Positions 19,900 to 27,813 of a stretch of 64,000 bases of DNA are shown here, piece after piece. Numbering within the stretch: the first letter of the stretch is position 1; each line of letters begins with the position of its first letter. The notes under the pieces were generated by a model that was not told the origin of the DNA, searched no databases, and saw only the letters and a program-made list of their open reading frames with translations. The DNA comes from Microbacterium sp. (GTDB lineage: Bacteria; Actinomycetota; Actinomycetes; Actinomycetales; Microbacteriaceae), in NCBI GenBank assembly GCA_019510305.1, contig JAEKKN010000041.1:1-64000 (forward strand), in the 5' to 3' direction. The position numbers were made by a program, and so were the translations under genes.

Positions 19900-20673
19900 A
19901 TGTCCCGCCGGCACGACCCCACGCACGCGATCGACTGCTCGGATCTGGTGATCGACCGTGCAGGCCACTGATCGCCGACCCCGGCCGTCGACGGCGTCAC
20001 CTTCTCGCTCTCACCTGGCGGACTGATCTGCGTCGCCGGCCCCACGGGGTCGGGAAAGTCGTCGCTGGTGCTGGCCCTTGCCGGTTCCACGGATCCGTCC
20101 GTGCGCATCGTGGGCGGCAGTGCACACGTGTGCGGCGTGAACGTGAGGCGTCCTGGGCGCAAGCATCGGGTCCTGACCTACCGCACCGGATTCGTGCCGC
20201 AGGGCGCCGGAGCGGATCTGCCGCCTCGGCTCACGGTTCAGGAGGTCATCGCCGAGCCGATCCTCGCGCGGGAACGACGGGTGAACACCAAAGCCCTGTC
20301 GATCCGTGTGGCTACTCTGCTCGACGAACTGCATCTTCCACTCGGGACGGCCGCGAAGTTCCCATATGAGCTCAGTGCCGGCATGAGGCAGCGTGTGGCG
20401 ATCGCTCGGTCGTTCGTCCTCGAGCCGCGTGTTCTGATCGCCGACGAGATCCTCGCGAACCTCGACCTCGAGGTGCGTCCGGTGGTCTTCGACGCGATCA
20501 CCCGTCGACGCAAGGAGCTGGGTATGGGGGCGCTTCTCGTGACGAACGATGCCGACTTCATCCGCGAGCTGAACGCCGAGACGCTCATGCTCAGAGGTGG
20601 CCACGTCGTCGCTCGGGGTGTCGGCAAGGACCTGCTCTGGGCGCCGAACGCCGAGGCGGATTCGCAGCCATGA
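19900..20673 (+). pseudogene. ABC transporter ATP-binding protein, interrupted by an in-frame TGA
   Basis: One frame from ATG 19900 to TGA 20671-20673 encodes an ABC ATPase, but a TGA at 19969-19971 stops it after 23 codons. A single change from TGG would restore it. No start codon exists between that stop and the Walker A motif (GPTGSGKS at about 20044-20067); the next, GTG 20068, would lose Walker A. Other motifs are also degraded: the signature reads ELSAGMRQR, Walker B reads LIADEILANLD with the usual proline missing, and the H-loop histidine is Asn (VTNDAD). No permease is nearby. Probably a decaying gene. Confidence 0.8.
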
Positions 20674-20735
20674 CGTCCCCGTGGCTCGACACGCCCGAGG
20701 CGTGGCCCGTGTCACGACCACGCGAAAGTATTTGC

Positions 20736-20741
20736 TAGGAT
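20736..20741 (+). promoter_or_regulatory. tRNA-Asn promoter, extended -10
   Basis: TTTGC-TAGGAT (hexamer 20736-20741) is an extended -10 about 30 bases upstream of the mature tRNA start. Confidence 0.5.
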
Positions 20742-20770
20742 TGACGAGTTGCCCGCGCAGCGGAGCACAT

Positions 20771-20843
20771 TCCTCGGTAGCTCAATTGGCAGAGCAGCCG
20801 GCTGTTAACCGGCAGGTTCTTGGTTCGAGTCCAAGCCGGGGAG
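20771..20843 (+). tRNA. tRNA-Asn (anticodon GTT)
   Basis: The acceptor stem TCCTCGG pairs with CCGGGGA (20836-20842, one G-U). The D-arm contains AGCTCAATTGGCAGAGC. The anticodon stem GCCGG/CCGGC encloses loop CTGTTAA with GTT at 20804-20806. The T-arm is visible as TTGGTTCGAGTCCAA. The discriminator is G20843, and CCA is encoded at 20844-20846. A perfect terminator hairpin follows at once. Confidence 0.96.
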
Positions 20844-20848
20844 CCAAG

Positions 20849-20884
20849 ACCCCCGGCCTTCGCATGAAGGCCGGGGGTTCTCCC
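20849..20884 (+). terminator. Intrinsic terminator of tRNA-Asn
   Basis: CCCCCGGCCTTC (20850-20861), loop GCAT, and GAAGGCCGGGGG (20866-20877) form a perfect 12-bp stem starting four bases after CCA, followed by TTCTCCCTTT. Confidence 0.85.
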
Positions 20885-20915
20885 TTTCCCACCCCAGTCG
20901 ATGAAGGCCTGGCGG

Positions 20916-22172
20916 ATGTCCCGATCCCCGCAGTTCGCGCAGCTCGGCGCCCTCCTGCTCGAGGCAGGGTTCTCGGCGACCGACGCACGCGACGCTCTCG
21001 AGGAGATCCGCGAGCGCATCGCGCCGGAGGAGGAGCTCTCCTTCGCCGTTCTTCCGGAAGCGGTGTTCGTGTCGCCGCTCACGGGCGAGGCGGGCTCGAT
21101 CCTCAGGATGAGCTTCGCGTCGTCGTTGTCGACCCGGCAGTCCGCGATGGTGAGCCGCATGATGCACCGCCTGCGCGACGGTCGGATCACGCTGGAGCAC
21201 GCGCTGGGCGCGGAGCAGCAGCGCATCAGAAGTGCGACGATGCGGATGCCCCTGGTGCGCTGGACCGCCGGCAACACTCTGCTCGCCGCCGGGCTGGCCG
21301 TGCTGTTCCGGTGCCCCTGGTGGGCGGTTCTGGTGGCGGCCGTCGTCGCGGGGCTGATGGGCGCGCTGTCGGTGCTGCTGCGGCGCATCCGACCCGCTGC
21401 CGCGATCGTGCCCTTTCTCGTCGCGCTGCTGTCGACGGTCCTCGTGAGCGAATCGGCGGCGATGCTGGGCTACTCCTCAGTGCCGCTGTTCGCCGTCTGC
21501 GCGCCGATCGCAATCCTGGTCCCTGGCGCTCTCGTCACGAACGCACTTCTCGAACTCACAGCGGCGGATGTCGTCTCGGGTGCATCCCGGCTCGTCTACG
21601 GCATCGTTCAGTTGGGTTTCATGGCTGCCGGGATCGCCGCCGGAAGCGCATGGATAGGACTCATCATCGACCAGGACTCCGCGTTCCTGCTCGCCGACGT
21701 CAGCGGGGTGCTGAGCGCCGGCCCCGCCTGGGCATCGCTGCCGTCGGCCGGGTTCAGCTGGATGGGCGTGGCAGCCCTCGCGATCGGCATCAGCATCGCG
21801 TTCGGCGCCGGGTACCGGCTGACCGCCGTGAGCATCGCCGCGATGGGCGTCGCCTACGCCCTCCTGGTGCTGATCGCACCGTTCGCCGGGAGCGCGATCG
21901 CGACCGGCGCCACAGCGTCTGTGCTCTTCATCATCGCGAGGCTCGTCGAGCGCTCGTCATTCGCGATTCCGGCCACGATCACTTTCCAGCCGGCGTTCCT
22001 GCTGCTGGTACCGGGAACCGTCGGCCTCGTGGCGATCACGTCGTTCGACGTCGCCCCCGTCGCCGCGGCTCTCGCCGTGTTCGTGAGTCTGTGCATCGGA
22101 ACGAAGCTGGGCTCCATCGTGGTCGACACCCACTGGTGGCGGCTGTTCCGGCGTCGGTCGAGCGCAGTATGA
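20916..22172 (+). CDS. thrE: Threonine/serine exporter family protein (ThrE)
   Basis: 418 residues with the ThrE architecture in one chain. An N-terminal soluble domain of about 110 residues (LLLEAGFSATDARDALEEI ... MVSRMMHRLRDGRITLEHAL) is followed by about ten hydrophobic segments, the second half corresponding to the ThrE_2 part. Characterised homologues export L-threonine and L-serine by proton motive force. The ATG at 20916 is preceded by GAAGG at 20903-20907, eight bases upstream. The ATG at 20901 is in frame but has no ribosome binding site. Confidence 0.87.
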   Translation: MSRSPQFAQLGALLLEAGFSATDARDALEEIRERIAPEEELSFAVLPEAVFVSPLTGEAGSILRMSFASSLSTRQSAMVSRMMHRLRDGRITLEHALGAEQQRIRSATMRMPLVRWTAGNTLLAAGLAVLFRCPWWAVLVAAVVAGLMGALSVLLRRIRPAAAIVPFLVALLSTVLVSESAAMLGYSSVPLFAVCAPIAILVPGALVTNALLELTAADVVSGASRLVYGIVQLGFMAAGIAAGSAWIGLIIDQDSAFLLADVSGVLSAGPAWASLPSAGFSWMGVAALAIGISIAFGAGYRLTAVSIAAMGVAYALLVLIAPFAGSAIATGATASVLFIIARLVERSSFAIPATITFQPAFLLLVPGTVGLVAITSFDVAPVAAALAVFVSLCIGTKLGSIVVDTHWWRLFRRRSSAV

Positions 22173-22173
22173 C

Positions 22174-22213
22174 AAGAGAAGAGGCCCCGCCGACTGGCAG
22201 GGCCTCTCCTCTT
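22174..22213. terminator. Bidirectional terminator between thrE and the lipoprotein gene
   Basis: AAGAG-A-AGAGGCCC (22174-22187) pairs with GGGCCTCT-C-CTCTT (22200-22213), a 13-bp stem with one internal mismatch and flanking A/T tracts on both strands. It serves two convergent genes. Confidence 0.8.
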
Positions 22214-22229
22214 GCTGTGTGAAAGTCGC

Positions 22230-22745
22230 TCAGAGACCGGTGCCCGCGAGCGAGCCGGTGGTCTGCCCGGCGGGGTTCGTGACGACGCACTGGATGACGC
22301 GGTCGTTCAGCTGGTCCCAGGTGTCCTGGGTCGGGGTGATCGGGTAGACCTCGAGCGTCGACGAGTTGTAGTCGATGCCGATGAAGTTGGTGAAGGCGTC
22401 GCCGATGCACTCCTGCGAAGCGGCGTCGACAGCCTCGCTGGAGAACTCGCCGTCGTCCATCTTGAGCTCGTAGTAGACCTCTTCATCGTGCGGCTCTTCG
22501 CAGGGGACGACGTCGGCGTCGGAAAGCAGACCCTCGGGGCTCTCCATCTTGCAGTCGCCGACCTTCAGCGCGAAGATGTCGATGTTCGAGCTCTCGGTGA
22601 CCTGGCCGGACTCCTCGTCGCGGTCGGCGTCTCCCGAGCCGCCGCCGAGGATGCCGTTCAGCGCGCTACAGCCGGTCAGTGCGAGCGACAGTGCTGCCGC
22701 AGCACCTGCGAGAGCAAGTGCGCGACGCGTGCGCAGTTTCATCAT
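22230..22745 (-). CDS. Septum-formation domain lipoprotein
   Basis: 171 residues. The signal peptide RRALALAGAAAALSLALTGC ends in the lipobox LTGC. An acidic Gly/Ser linker follows, and then the septum-formation (PF13845-like) pattern: FALKVGDCKM, VVPCEEPHDEEVYYEL, ECIGDAF and RVIQCVV, with four cysteines that probably make two disulfides. Despite the family name its role is not established. GGAGGGG precedes the ATG at 22745. A promoter with TTGCAT (-35, 22825-22830) and TAGCGT (-10, 22801-22806), spaced 18 bases, lies upstream on the minus strand. Confidence 0.82.
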   Translation of the reverse strand: MMKLRTRRALALAGAAAALSLALTGCSALNGILGGGSGDADRDEESGQVTESSNIDIFALKVGDCKMESPEGLLSDADVVPCEEPHDEEVYYELKMDDGEFSSEAVDAASQECIGDAFTNFIGIDYNSSTLEVYPITPTQDTWDQLNDRVIQCVVTNPAGQTTGSLAGTGL

Positions 22746-22800
22746 GTGTACCCCTCCAGAGACAATGGTGCGCGGGCGCATGAAGGCACCCACAGATATG

Positions 22801-22830
22801 ACGCTATCTCGCCAGAAGTCTGTGATGCAA
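22801..22830 (-). promoter_or_regulatory. Promoter of the septum-formation lipoprotein gene
   Basis: On the minus strand TTGCAT (22825-22830) and TAGCGT (22801-22806) are spaced by 18 bases, leaving a 5' untranslated region of about 50 bases. It is one of the few promoters here with a recognisable -35 box. Confidence 0.6.
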
Positions 22831-22861
22831 CTTGAAAATGCCTTTGATCAGGCTGGGAGAG

Positions 22862-23428
22862 TCATCCCTCGAGGTCGTCGATCCCGGGCGTCCAGCTGAC
22901 GCCGGGACGGCCCCATCCGCGCTTGCGGGCGATCTTCTGCACGGTCTTCCAATCTCCGTCCGACAGCCGGTCGACGTAGATGATGCCGTCGAGATGGTCG
23001 AACTCGTGCTGCATGATCCGCGCACGCCATCCGTCGACGTCGATCGAGACGGGGCCGCCGTCGAGATCGGTGCCGGTGACGCGCACGCGCTCTGAGCGAC
23101 GCAACGGGAAGCGCTCACCGGGGAAGGACAGGCATCCTTCCGATTCGAGATCGGGATCCGGGTCGCCCGGCTCCAGAGGCACCATCCACAGCTCGGGGTT
23201 GATGAGAACGCCGCGCCAGGGCTGGTCGTCGTCGTCCACGTACGAGTATGTGTAGATACGCAGAGGCACGCCCACCTGCGGAGCGGCGAGTCCGACGCCG
23301 GGCGCCGTGTCCATGGTCTCGTACATGTCCGCCACGAGCGAGCGGATCTCGTCGGTGATGCCATCGACGGCAGATGCGGGGGAGTGCAGGACGGGATCGC
23401 CCATGATGCGAATCGGAAGTACAGCCAC
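22862..23428 (-). CDS. def: Peptide deformylase
   Basis: A 188-residue metalloenzyme that removes the N-formyl group from nascent proteins. All three signatures are present: GVGLAAPQ near residue 45, EGCLSFPG near 97 (metal-ligand Cys), and QHEFDHLDG near 140 (HEFDH, two ligands and the catalytic Glu). The GTG at 23428 lies six bases after TAGGGT on the minus strand, which implies a leaderless message. It is divergent from the next gene with 43 bases between start codons. Confidence 0.95.
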   Translation of the reverse strand: MAVLPIRIMGDPVLHSPASAVDGITDEIRSLVADMYETMDTAPGVGLAAPQVGVPLRIYTYSYVDDDDQPWRGVLINPELWMVPLEPGDPDPDLESEGCLSFPGERFPLRRSERVRVTGTDLDGGPVSIDVDGWRARIMQHEFDHLDGIIYVDRLSDGDWKTVQKIARKRGWGRPGVSWTPGIDDLEG

Positions 23429-23471
23429 GCCATAACCCTACTTGGGCGAAAGCGCCGGGTAGTGTCGTAGG
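23429..23471. promoter_or_regulatory. Divergent leaderless promoters of def and the NIPA-like gene
   Basis: The 43-base gap holds TAGGGT on the minus strand (23435-23440) six bases from the def GTG, and TAGTGT on the plus strand (23460-23465) six bases from the GTG at 23472. Confidence 0.55.
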
Positions 23472-24476
23472 GTGAGCATTTCGGTGTGGCTGAGCAGCGA
23501 GGACGTGAGCGAGCAGCTCGTCGGCGTCTTCAACAACCCCAAGCTCCTGCTCGGCATCCCGCTGGCTCTGGCCGGTGCCGTTTTCATGTCGCTGGGCGCG
23601 CAGTACCAGCACCGAGGCGTCGAGAAGGTCGAGCAGCTCAGCGGTTCGGATGCTGCGTCCGGCCTCACCTTCGATCAGCTCAAGCGCCTTCTGGCCCGGC
23701 CGTCCTGGTTGATCGGAACGCTGATGCTCGCCCTGGCGATCGTGTGCCAGCTCTCGGCACTGGCTGTGGCGCCCCTGATCGTCGTGCAACCGCTCGGGGC
23801 GATCGCCCTGGTCATCACGACCCTCCTCAACGCCCGGGTGTCGGGTCACACGCCCACCAAGCAGTCGATCACAGCCATCGTGTGCTGCGTCGGCGGCATC
23901 TTCCTCTTCGTCTCCTTCGCCGCAGTGTTCGCGACCGAGAAGGCCATCGGCGACATCGAGCTGTTCACGATCCTGGCGATCCTGCTGGTCGTGATCATCG
24001 CGCTCGGCGCCGCCTGGCTCGTCCTGCGCCACCGGATGCGGGCGCTGTTCTACGTGATCGGCGCCGGCATCCTCTACGGCTTCGTCGCCACGCTCGCGAA
24101 GGCGACGATCAACCGCATCGAGAACGGCAGCTTCGACTGGATCACGGTGATCTGCGTGATCGCTCTCGTCGCGGCATCCGCGGTCGGCGCGTACTTCGTG
24201 CAGACCGCCTACGGCTCGGGTCCGCCCGACCTCGTGATCGCCGGCCTCACCGTTGTCGACCCGATGGTCGCCGTGCTGATCGGCATGCTCGTGCTGGGCG
24301 AGGCCGCGGCCGCCCCCGGCTGGGTGCTGGCGATCTTCGGCCTCGCCGGCGCGATCGCCGTCTTCGGCGTCGTCGGGCTGGCCCGCTATCACCCTCAGGT
24401 GCTCAGCGAGAGCCAGGACCTCGGCATCGAGCGGGGCTCGAGTGCCGGCCCTTCGACAGGCTCAGGGCCCCAGTAG
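23472..24476 (+). CDS. DMT-superfamily/NIPA-like membrane transporter
   Basis: 334 residues with about nine hydrophobic helices in the two-repeat DMT layout. The first helix (LLLGIPLALAGAVFMSLGAQYQHRGVEKV) and VVQPLGAIALVITTLLNAR resemble NIPA/EamA-type proteins, some of which carry magnesium; the substrate here is unknown. The GTG at 23472 is six bases from a TAGTGT -10. The last ten residues (AGPSTGSGPQ) are encoded by an intergenic-type repeat at 24449-24467, so the reading frame has run into or acquired repeat DNA. Confidence 0.78.
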   Translation: MSISVWLSSEDVSEQLVGVFNNPKLLLGIPLALAGAVFMSLGAQYQHRGVEKVEQLSGSDAASGLTFDQLKRLLARPSWLIGTLMLALAIVCQLSALAVAPLIVVQPLGAIALVITTLLNARVSGHTPTKQSITAIVCCVGGIFLFVSFAAVFATEKAIGDIELFTILAILLVVIIALGAAWLVLRHRMRALFYVIGAGILYGFVATLAKATINRIENGSFDWITVICVIALVAASAVGAYFVQTAYGSGPPDLVIAGLTVVDPMVAVLIGMLVLGEAAAAPGWVLAIFGLAGAIAVFGVVGLARYHPQVLSESQDLGIERGSSAGPSTGSGPQ

Positions 24477-24526
24477 CTCCCAGTGCCACTAGGGCTCAGT
24501 GCCCAGTAGGTCAGGGCCCCAGTAGC
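24449..24526. repeat. REP-like element and short repeats after the NIPA-like gene
   Basis: CCCTTCGACAGGCTCAGGG (24449-24467) is a partly palindromic sequence of a kind that recurs between genes in many high-GC genomes. It is followed by two copies of AGGGCCCCAGTAGCTC (about 24465 and 24511) and intervening CAGTAGGTCAGG-like pieces, up to the pgl stop. It looks like a decayed patch of small repeats. Confidence 0.55.
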
Positions 24527-25306
24527 TCAGTAGGCCGGGTCGATCAGGTCGGGGGAGACCTCTGAGGCCGCGGCCTCGTCGACGAAGAACACCGTGCGCT
24601 TGCGGCCCTTCGCGCCTGCTGCCGGCACGCTTGTGTAGCTCGCCCCTGCAAGGGCGAGCCCGAGAGCGGAGGCCTTGTCGGCGCCCGTGATGACGAGCCA
24701 TACCCGCTTCGACGAGTTCAGGACGGGGCGCGTGAGCGTGACACGTTCGGGCGGAGGCTTGGGCGAGTCCCGCACGGGAAGCACCGCGGCATCCGTCACC
24801 GTCACCTCGGGGCGATCGGGGAAGAGCGAGGCGATGTGCCCGTCGGGGCCGACTCCGAGGAAGCAGACGGCGAAGGTCGGCCACGGGTTCTCGTCGGTTG
24901 CAAAACGGGCGAGCTCCGCGGCATACGCCGCGGCCGACTCGTCGAGACCGAGTCCGCTGTCGGGCCCGGCGACCTCGTGCACGTTCTCGGCGGGCACGTC
25001 GATGCGATCCAGCAGGGCCTCGCGGGACTGCACGGAGTTGCGATCGGCGTGGTCGCGCGGAACGTAGCGCTCGTCACCCCACCAGAAGTGCACGAGCGAC
25101 CAGTCGATGCCCGCCGAACGCGGATTCTCCGCGACGGCGCGCAGCACCGAACCGCCCATGGAACCGCCGGTCAAGGCGATATGGGCGACACGGCCGCTGC
25201 GCGTGCGAGCACGCAGACGCGTGATGAACCTGTCAGCCACTCTGGCCGCGAGTGCGGCCGGGGTGGGTTCGACGACGACCCGCTTCTCTGCGGGCGCTGC
25301 CTGCAT
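24527..25306 (-). CDS. pgl: 6-phosphogluconolactonase
   Basis: A 259-residue hydrolase of 6-phosphogluconolactone, the second step of the oxidative pentose phosphate pathway. Family motifs are ALTGGSMGGSVL, VHFWWGDERYVP and FLGVGPDGHIASLFP. It is the last gene of the tkt-tal-pgi-zwf-opcA-pgl operon. Three nearby ATGs compete: 25315 overlaps the opcA stop but sits against the AGGAGA site (25316-25321), while 25306 has nine bases of spacing and is preferred. The uncertainty is three residues. Confidence 0.92.
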   Translation of the reverse strand: MQAAPAEKRVVVEPTPAALAARVADRFITRLRARTRSGRVAHIALTGGSMGGSVLRAVAENPRSAGIDWSLVHFWWGDERYVPRDHADRNSVQSREALLDRIDVPAENVHEVAGPDSGLGLDESAAAYAAELARFATDENPWPTFAVCFLGVGPDGHIASLFPDRPEVTVTDAAVLPVRDSPKPPPERVTLTRPVLNSSKRVWLVITGADKASALGLALAGASYTSVPAAGAKGRKRTVFFVDEAAASEVSPDLIDPAY

Positions 25307-25311
25307 CGACA

Positions 25312-26247
25312 TCATTCTCCTGTCTCGGGCGGACCCAGCTTCTCCCAGCCCTCGGTGATGACTCGACCGTACAGGACGTCGGGGTCGAGGCGACGCAGCT
25401 CCTCCGCGAGGCACTCCCGGAGAGTGCGCCGCGGCAGATGCAGGTCGTGGTTCGGCTGATCGGGCTGCGTGAGCACCGCGATGCCAGGCGCCGGACGCTC
25501 GAGCAGGATGTCTCCCGCTGCGCGCGTGAGCCGCACGGACTTGATGCCCTCCTGCCAGTTCTCCGGATCTTCGTACGACCAGCGCACCGGCACGTCGAGA
25601 GCCATCTGCAGCCACGCGGCGAGCAGCGCCGTCGAGGGCGACGCGGAGGCCCCGCGGACCTCGACGGCCGTGACCTCGTCGAACGGCGGCTGGTCGAGCA
25701 CGGCGGCGAGCTGCTCACGCCAGTGCGTGAGACGAGTCCAGGCGAGGTCCGTGTCGCCGGGTGCGTGCGTCGCGCCCAGAAGGTCCAGGCGCTCGCGCAC
25801 GTCGGACGCCGTCGCGGCATCCGTGATCCGGCGCTGTGCGATGCGTCCGAGGGGCGACGCCGATGGCGCGGCCGGCGCGTCCTCGGGCCACCAGGCGACG
25901 ACGGGCGCGTCAGGCAGCAGGAGACCGGTGATCAGGCTCTCCTCGTTGCTGGCGGCTTCGCCGTATGCGCGGAGCACGACGACCTCGCTCGCCCCGGCGT
26001 CGCCGCCGACGCGGATCTGCGCGTCGAGACGGGACTCGCCGTCACCGGTCGTGAGCACGATCACCCGCATGGGGTGCTCGCGAGAGGCGTCGTTCGCAGC
26101 GTCGATGGCGGCTTCGGCGACGCCGTTGCGCGCCGAGATCACCAAGGTGAGCACGCGCCCGAGGGCGACCACGCCGCCCTCTTCGCGCGCCTTGACGAGG
26201 TTCTTCGCGACCTGGCTGACGGTCGTGTCGGGAAGGTCGATGATCAC
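25312..26247 (-). CDS. opcA: Glucose-6-phosphate dehydrogenase assembly protein OpcA
   Basis: 311 residues. OpcA is an actinobacterial and cyanobacterial protein needed for the activity or redox response of glucose-6-phosphate dehydrogenase. The N-terminal MIIDLPDTTVSQVAKNLVKAREEGG, then VVLRAYGEAASNEESLITGLLLPDAPVVAWWP, are typical. It overlaps zwf by four bases (ATGA) and pgl by four, so translation of the three genes is coupled and stoichiometry is probably controlled together. Confidence 0.94.
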   Translation of the reverse strand: MIIDLPDTTVSQVAKNLVKAREEGGVVALGRVLTLVISARNGVAEAAIDAANDASREHPMRVIVLTTGDGESRLDAQIRVGGDAGASEVVVLRAYGEAASNEESLITGLLLPDAPVVAWWPEDAPAAPSASPLGRIAQRRITDAATASDVRERLDLLGATHAPGDTDLAWTRLTHWREQLAAVLDQPPFDEVTAVEVRGASASPSTALLAAWLQMALDVPVRWSYEDPENWQEGIKSVRLTRAAGDILLERPAPGIAVLTQPDQPNHDLHLPRRTLRECLAEELRRLDPDVLYGRVITEGWEKLGPPETGE

Positions 26248-27791
26248 GGTCGTCTCCAGACTCGTCCGTCGCGGGCCAGCAGGGCGTCGGCGGATGCCGG
26301 GCCCCAGGAACCGGATGCGTACTGCTCGACAGGACCGCCCTCTGCGGCCCAGAACTTCTCCACCGGGTCGAGGATCTTCCAGGAGAGCTCGACCTCCTCG
26401 TGGCGGGGGAACAGGGGAGGGTCGCCCAGCAGGACGTCCAGGATCAGCCGCTCGTACGCCTCGGGGCTCGCCTCGGTGAAGGCGTGGCCGTAGCCGAAGT
26501 CCATCGTCACGTCACGCACGTTGGTGCCGTTGCCGGGGACCTTGGAGCCGAAGCGGAGCGTGACGCCCTCGTCGGGCTGCACGCGGATGACGAGCGCATT
26601 CTGCCCGAGTTCCGAGGTGTTGCTGCGGCCGAACAGGTGCTCCGGAGCGCGCTTGAACACGACGGCGACCTCGGTCACGCGGCGGCCGAGACGCTTGCCG
26701 GTGCGCAGGTAGAACGGCACGCCCGACCAGCGGCGCGTGTCGATCTCGAGCTTGATCGCGGCATAGGTCTCGGTGGCGGACTCCGGGTCCATGCCCTCCT
26801 CGTCGAGGAAGCCGGTCACCTTCTCGCCGCCCTGCCAGCCGCCGGCGTACTGCCCGCGGGCGGTCGCGAGCGCCAGGTCGTCCGGCACGTGCACGGCCGC
26901 GAGCACCTTCTCCTTCTCAGCCCGCAGATGCTCGGCCGAGAGGCTGATGGGCTCCTCCATCGCCGTGAGGGCGAGGAGCTGCAGAAGGTGGTTCTGGATG
27001 ACATCACGGGCAGCGCCCACGCCGTCGTAGTAGCCGGCGCGGCCGCCGACGCCGATGTCCTCGGCCATCGTGATCTGCACGTGGTCGACGTAGTTGCGGT
27101 TCCAGATCGGCTCGTACAGCTCGTTCGCGAAGCGCAGCGCCAGGATGTTCTGGACCGTCTCCTTGCCGAGGTAGTGGTCGATGCGGAAGATCGAGTCGGC
27201 CGAGAACGCGACCTCGAGGGCTTCGTTCAGCTCGCGAGCGGATTCGAGGTCGTGACCGAAGGGCTTCTCGATGACGACGCGGCGCCAGCGGTCCTCGCCC
27301 TGATCCTCGCCGACGAGTCCCGAGTCCTTGAGCTGCTGCGCGACCACCGCGAAGGACTTCGGCGGGATCGACAGGTAGAAGGCGTGGTTTCCCATGGTGC
27401 CGCGCTCGGTGTCGAGCTGGTCGACGGTCTCCCGGAGCTTGGCGAAGGATGCCGGGTTGTCGAACTCGCCCGAGACGAACCGGATCCCCTGGAGCAGCTG
27501 CTCCCAGGTCTCCTCGCGGAACGGCGTGCGGGCGTGCTGCTTGACGGCGTCGTAGACGACCTTCGCGAAGTCCTGATCCTCCCAGTCCCGGCGGGCGAAC
27601 CCGACGAGGGCGAATCCGGGCGGCAGCAGGCCGCGGTTGGCGAGGTCGTAGACCGCGGGCATGAGCTTCTTGCGCGAGAGATCACCGGTCACACCGAAGA
27701 TCACGAGGGCGCTGGGCCCTGCGATCCGGTTGAGGCGACGATCGTCAGGGTCGCGCAGCGGGTTGTGCCCGCGCGAGATGGGAACAGACAT
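26244..27791 (-). CDS. zwf: Glucose-6-phosphate 1-dehydrogenase
   Basis: A 515-residue enzyme oxidising glucose 6-phosphate to 6-phosphogluconolactone, yielding NAD(P)H. The Rossmann motif GVTGDLSRKKLMPA is near residue 35, and the substrate and catalytic motif RIDHYLGKETVQNILALRF near 205. Length and termini agree with the family. It lies 22 bases downstream of pgi on the same strand and overlaps opcA. Confidence 0.96.
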   Translation of the reverse strand: MSVPISRGHNPLRDPDDRRLNRIAGPSALVIFGVTGDLSRKKLMPAVYDLANRGLLPPGFALVGFARRDWEDQDFAKVVYDAVKQHARTPFREETWEQLLQGIRFVSGEFDNPASFAKLRETVDQLDTERGTMGNHAFYLSIPPKSFAVVAQQLKDSGLVGEDQGEDRWRRVVIEKPFGHDLESARELNEALEVAFSADSIFRIDHYLGKETVQNILALRFANELYEPIWNRNYVDHVQITMAEDIGVGGRAGYYDGVGAARDVIQNHLLQLLALTAMEEPISLSAEHLRAEKEKVLAAVHVPDDLALATARGQYAGGWQGGEKVTGFLDEEGMDPESATETYAAIKLEIDTRRWSGVPFYLRTGKRLGRRVTEVAVVFKRAPEHLFGRSNTSELGQNALVIRVQPDEGVTLRFGSKVPGNGTNVRDVTMDFGYGHAFTEASPEAYERLILDVLLGDPPLFPRHEEVELSWKILDPVEKFWAAEGGPVEQYASGSWGPASADALLARDGRVWRRP

Positions 27792-27813
27792 CGGTGGGGG
27801 ATTCTCCTGGCTG

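Noticed and set aside
20771..20846. tRNA-Asn as an integration site of a mobile island
   Set aside because: No integrase, no direct repeat of the tRNA 3' end nearby, and ordinary genes on both sides.
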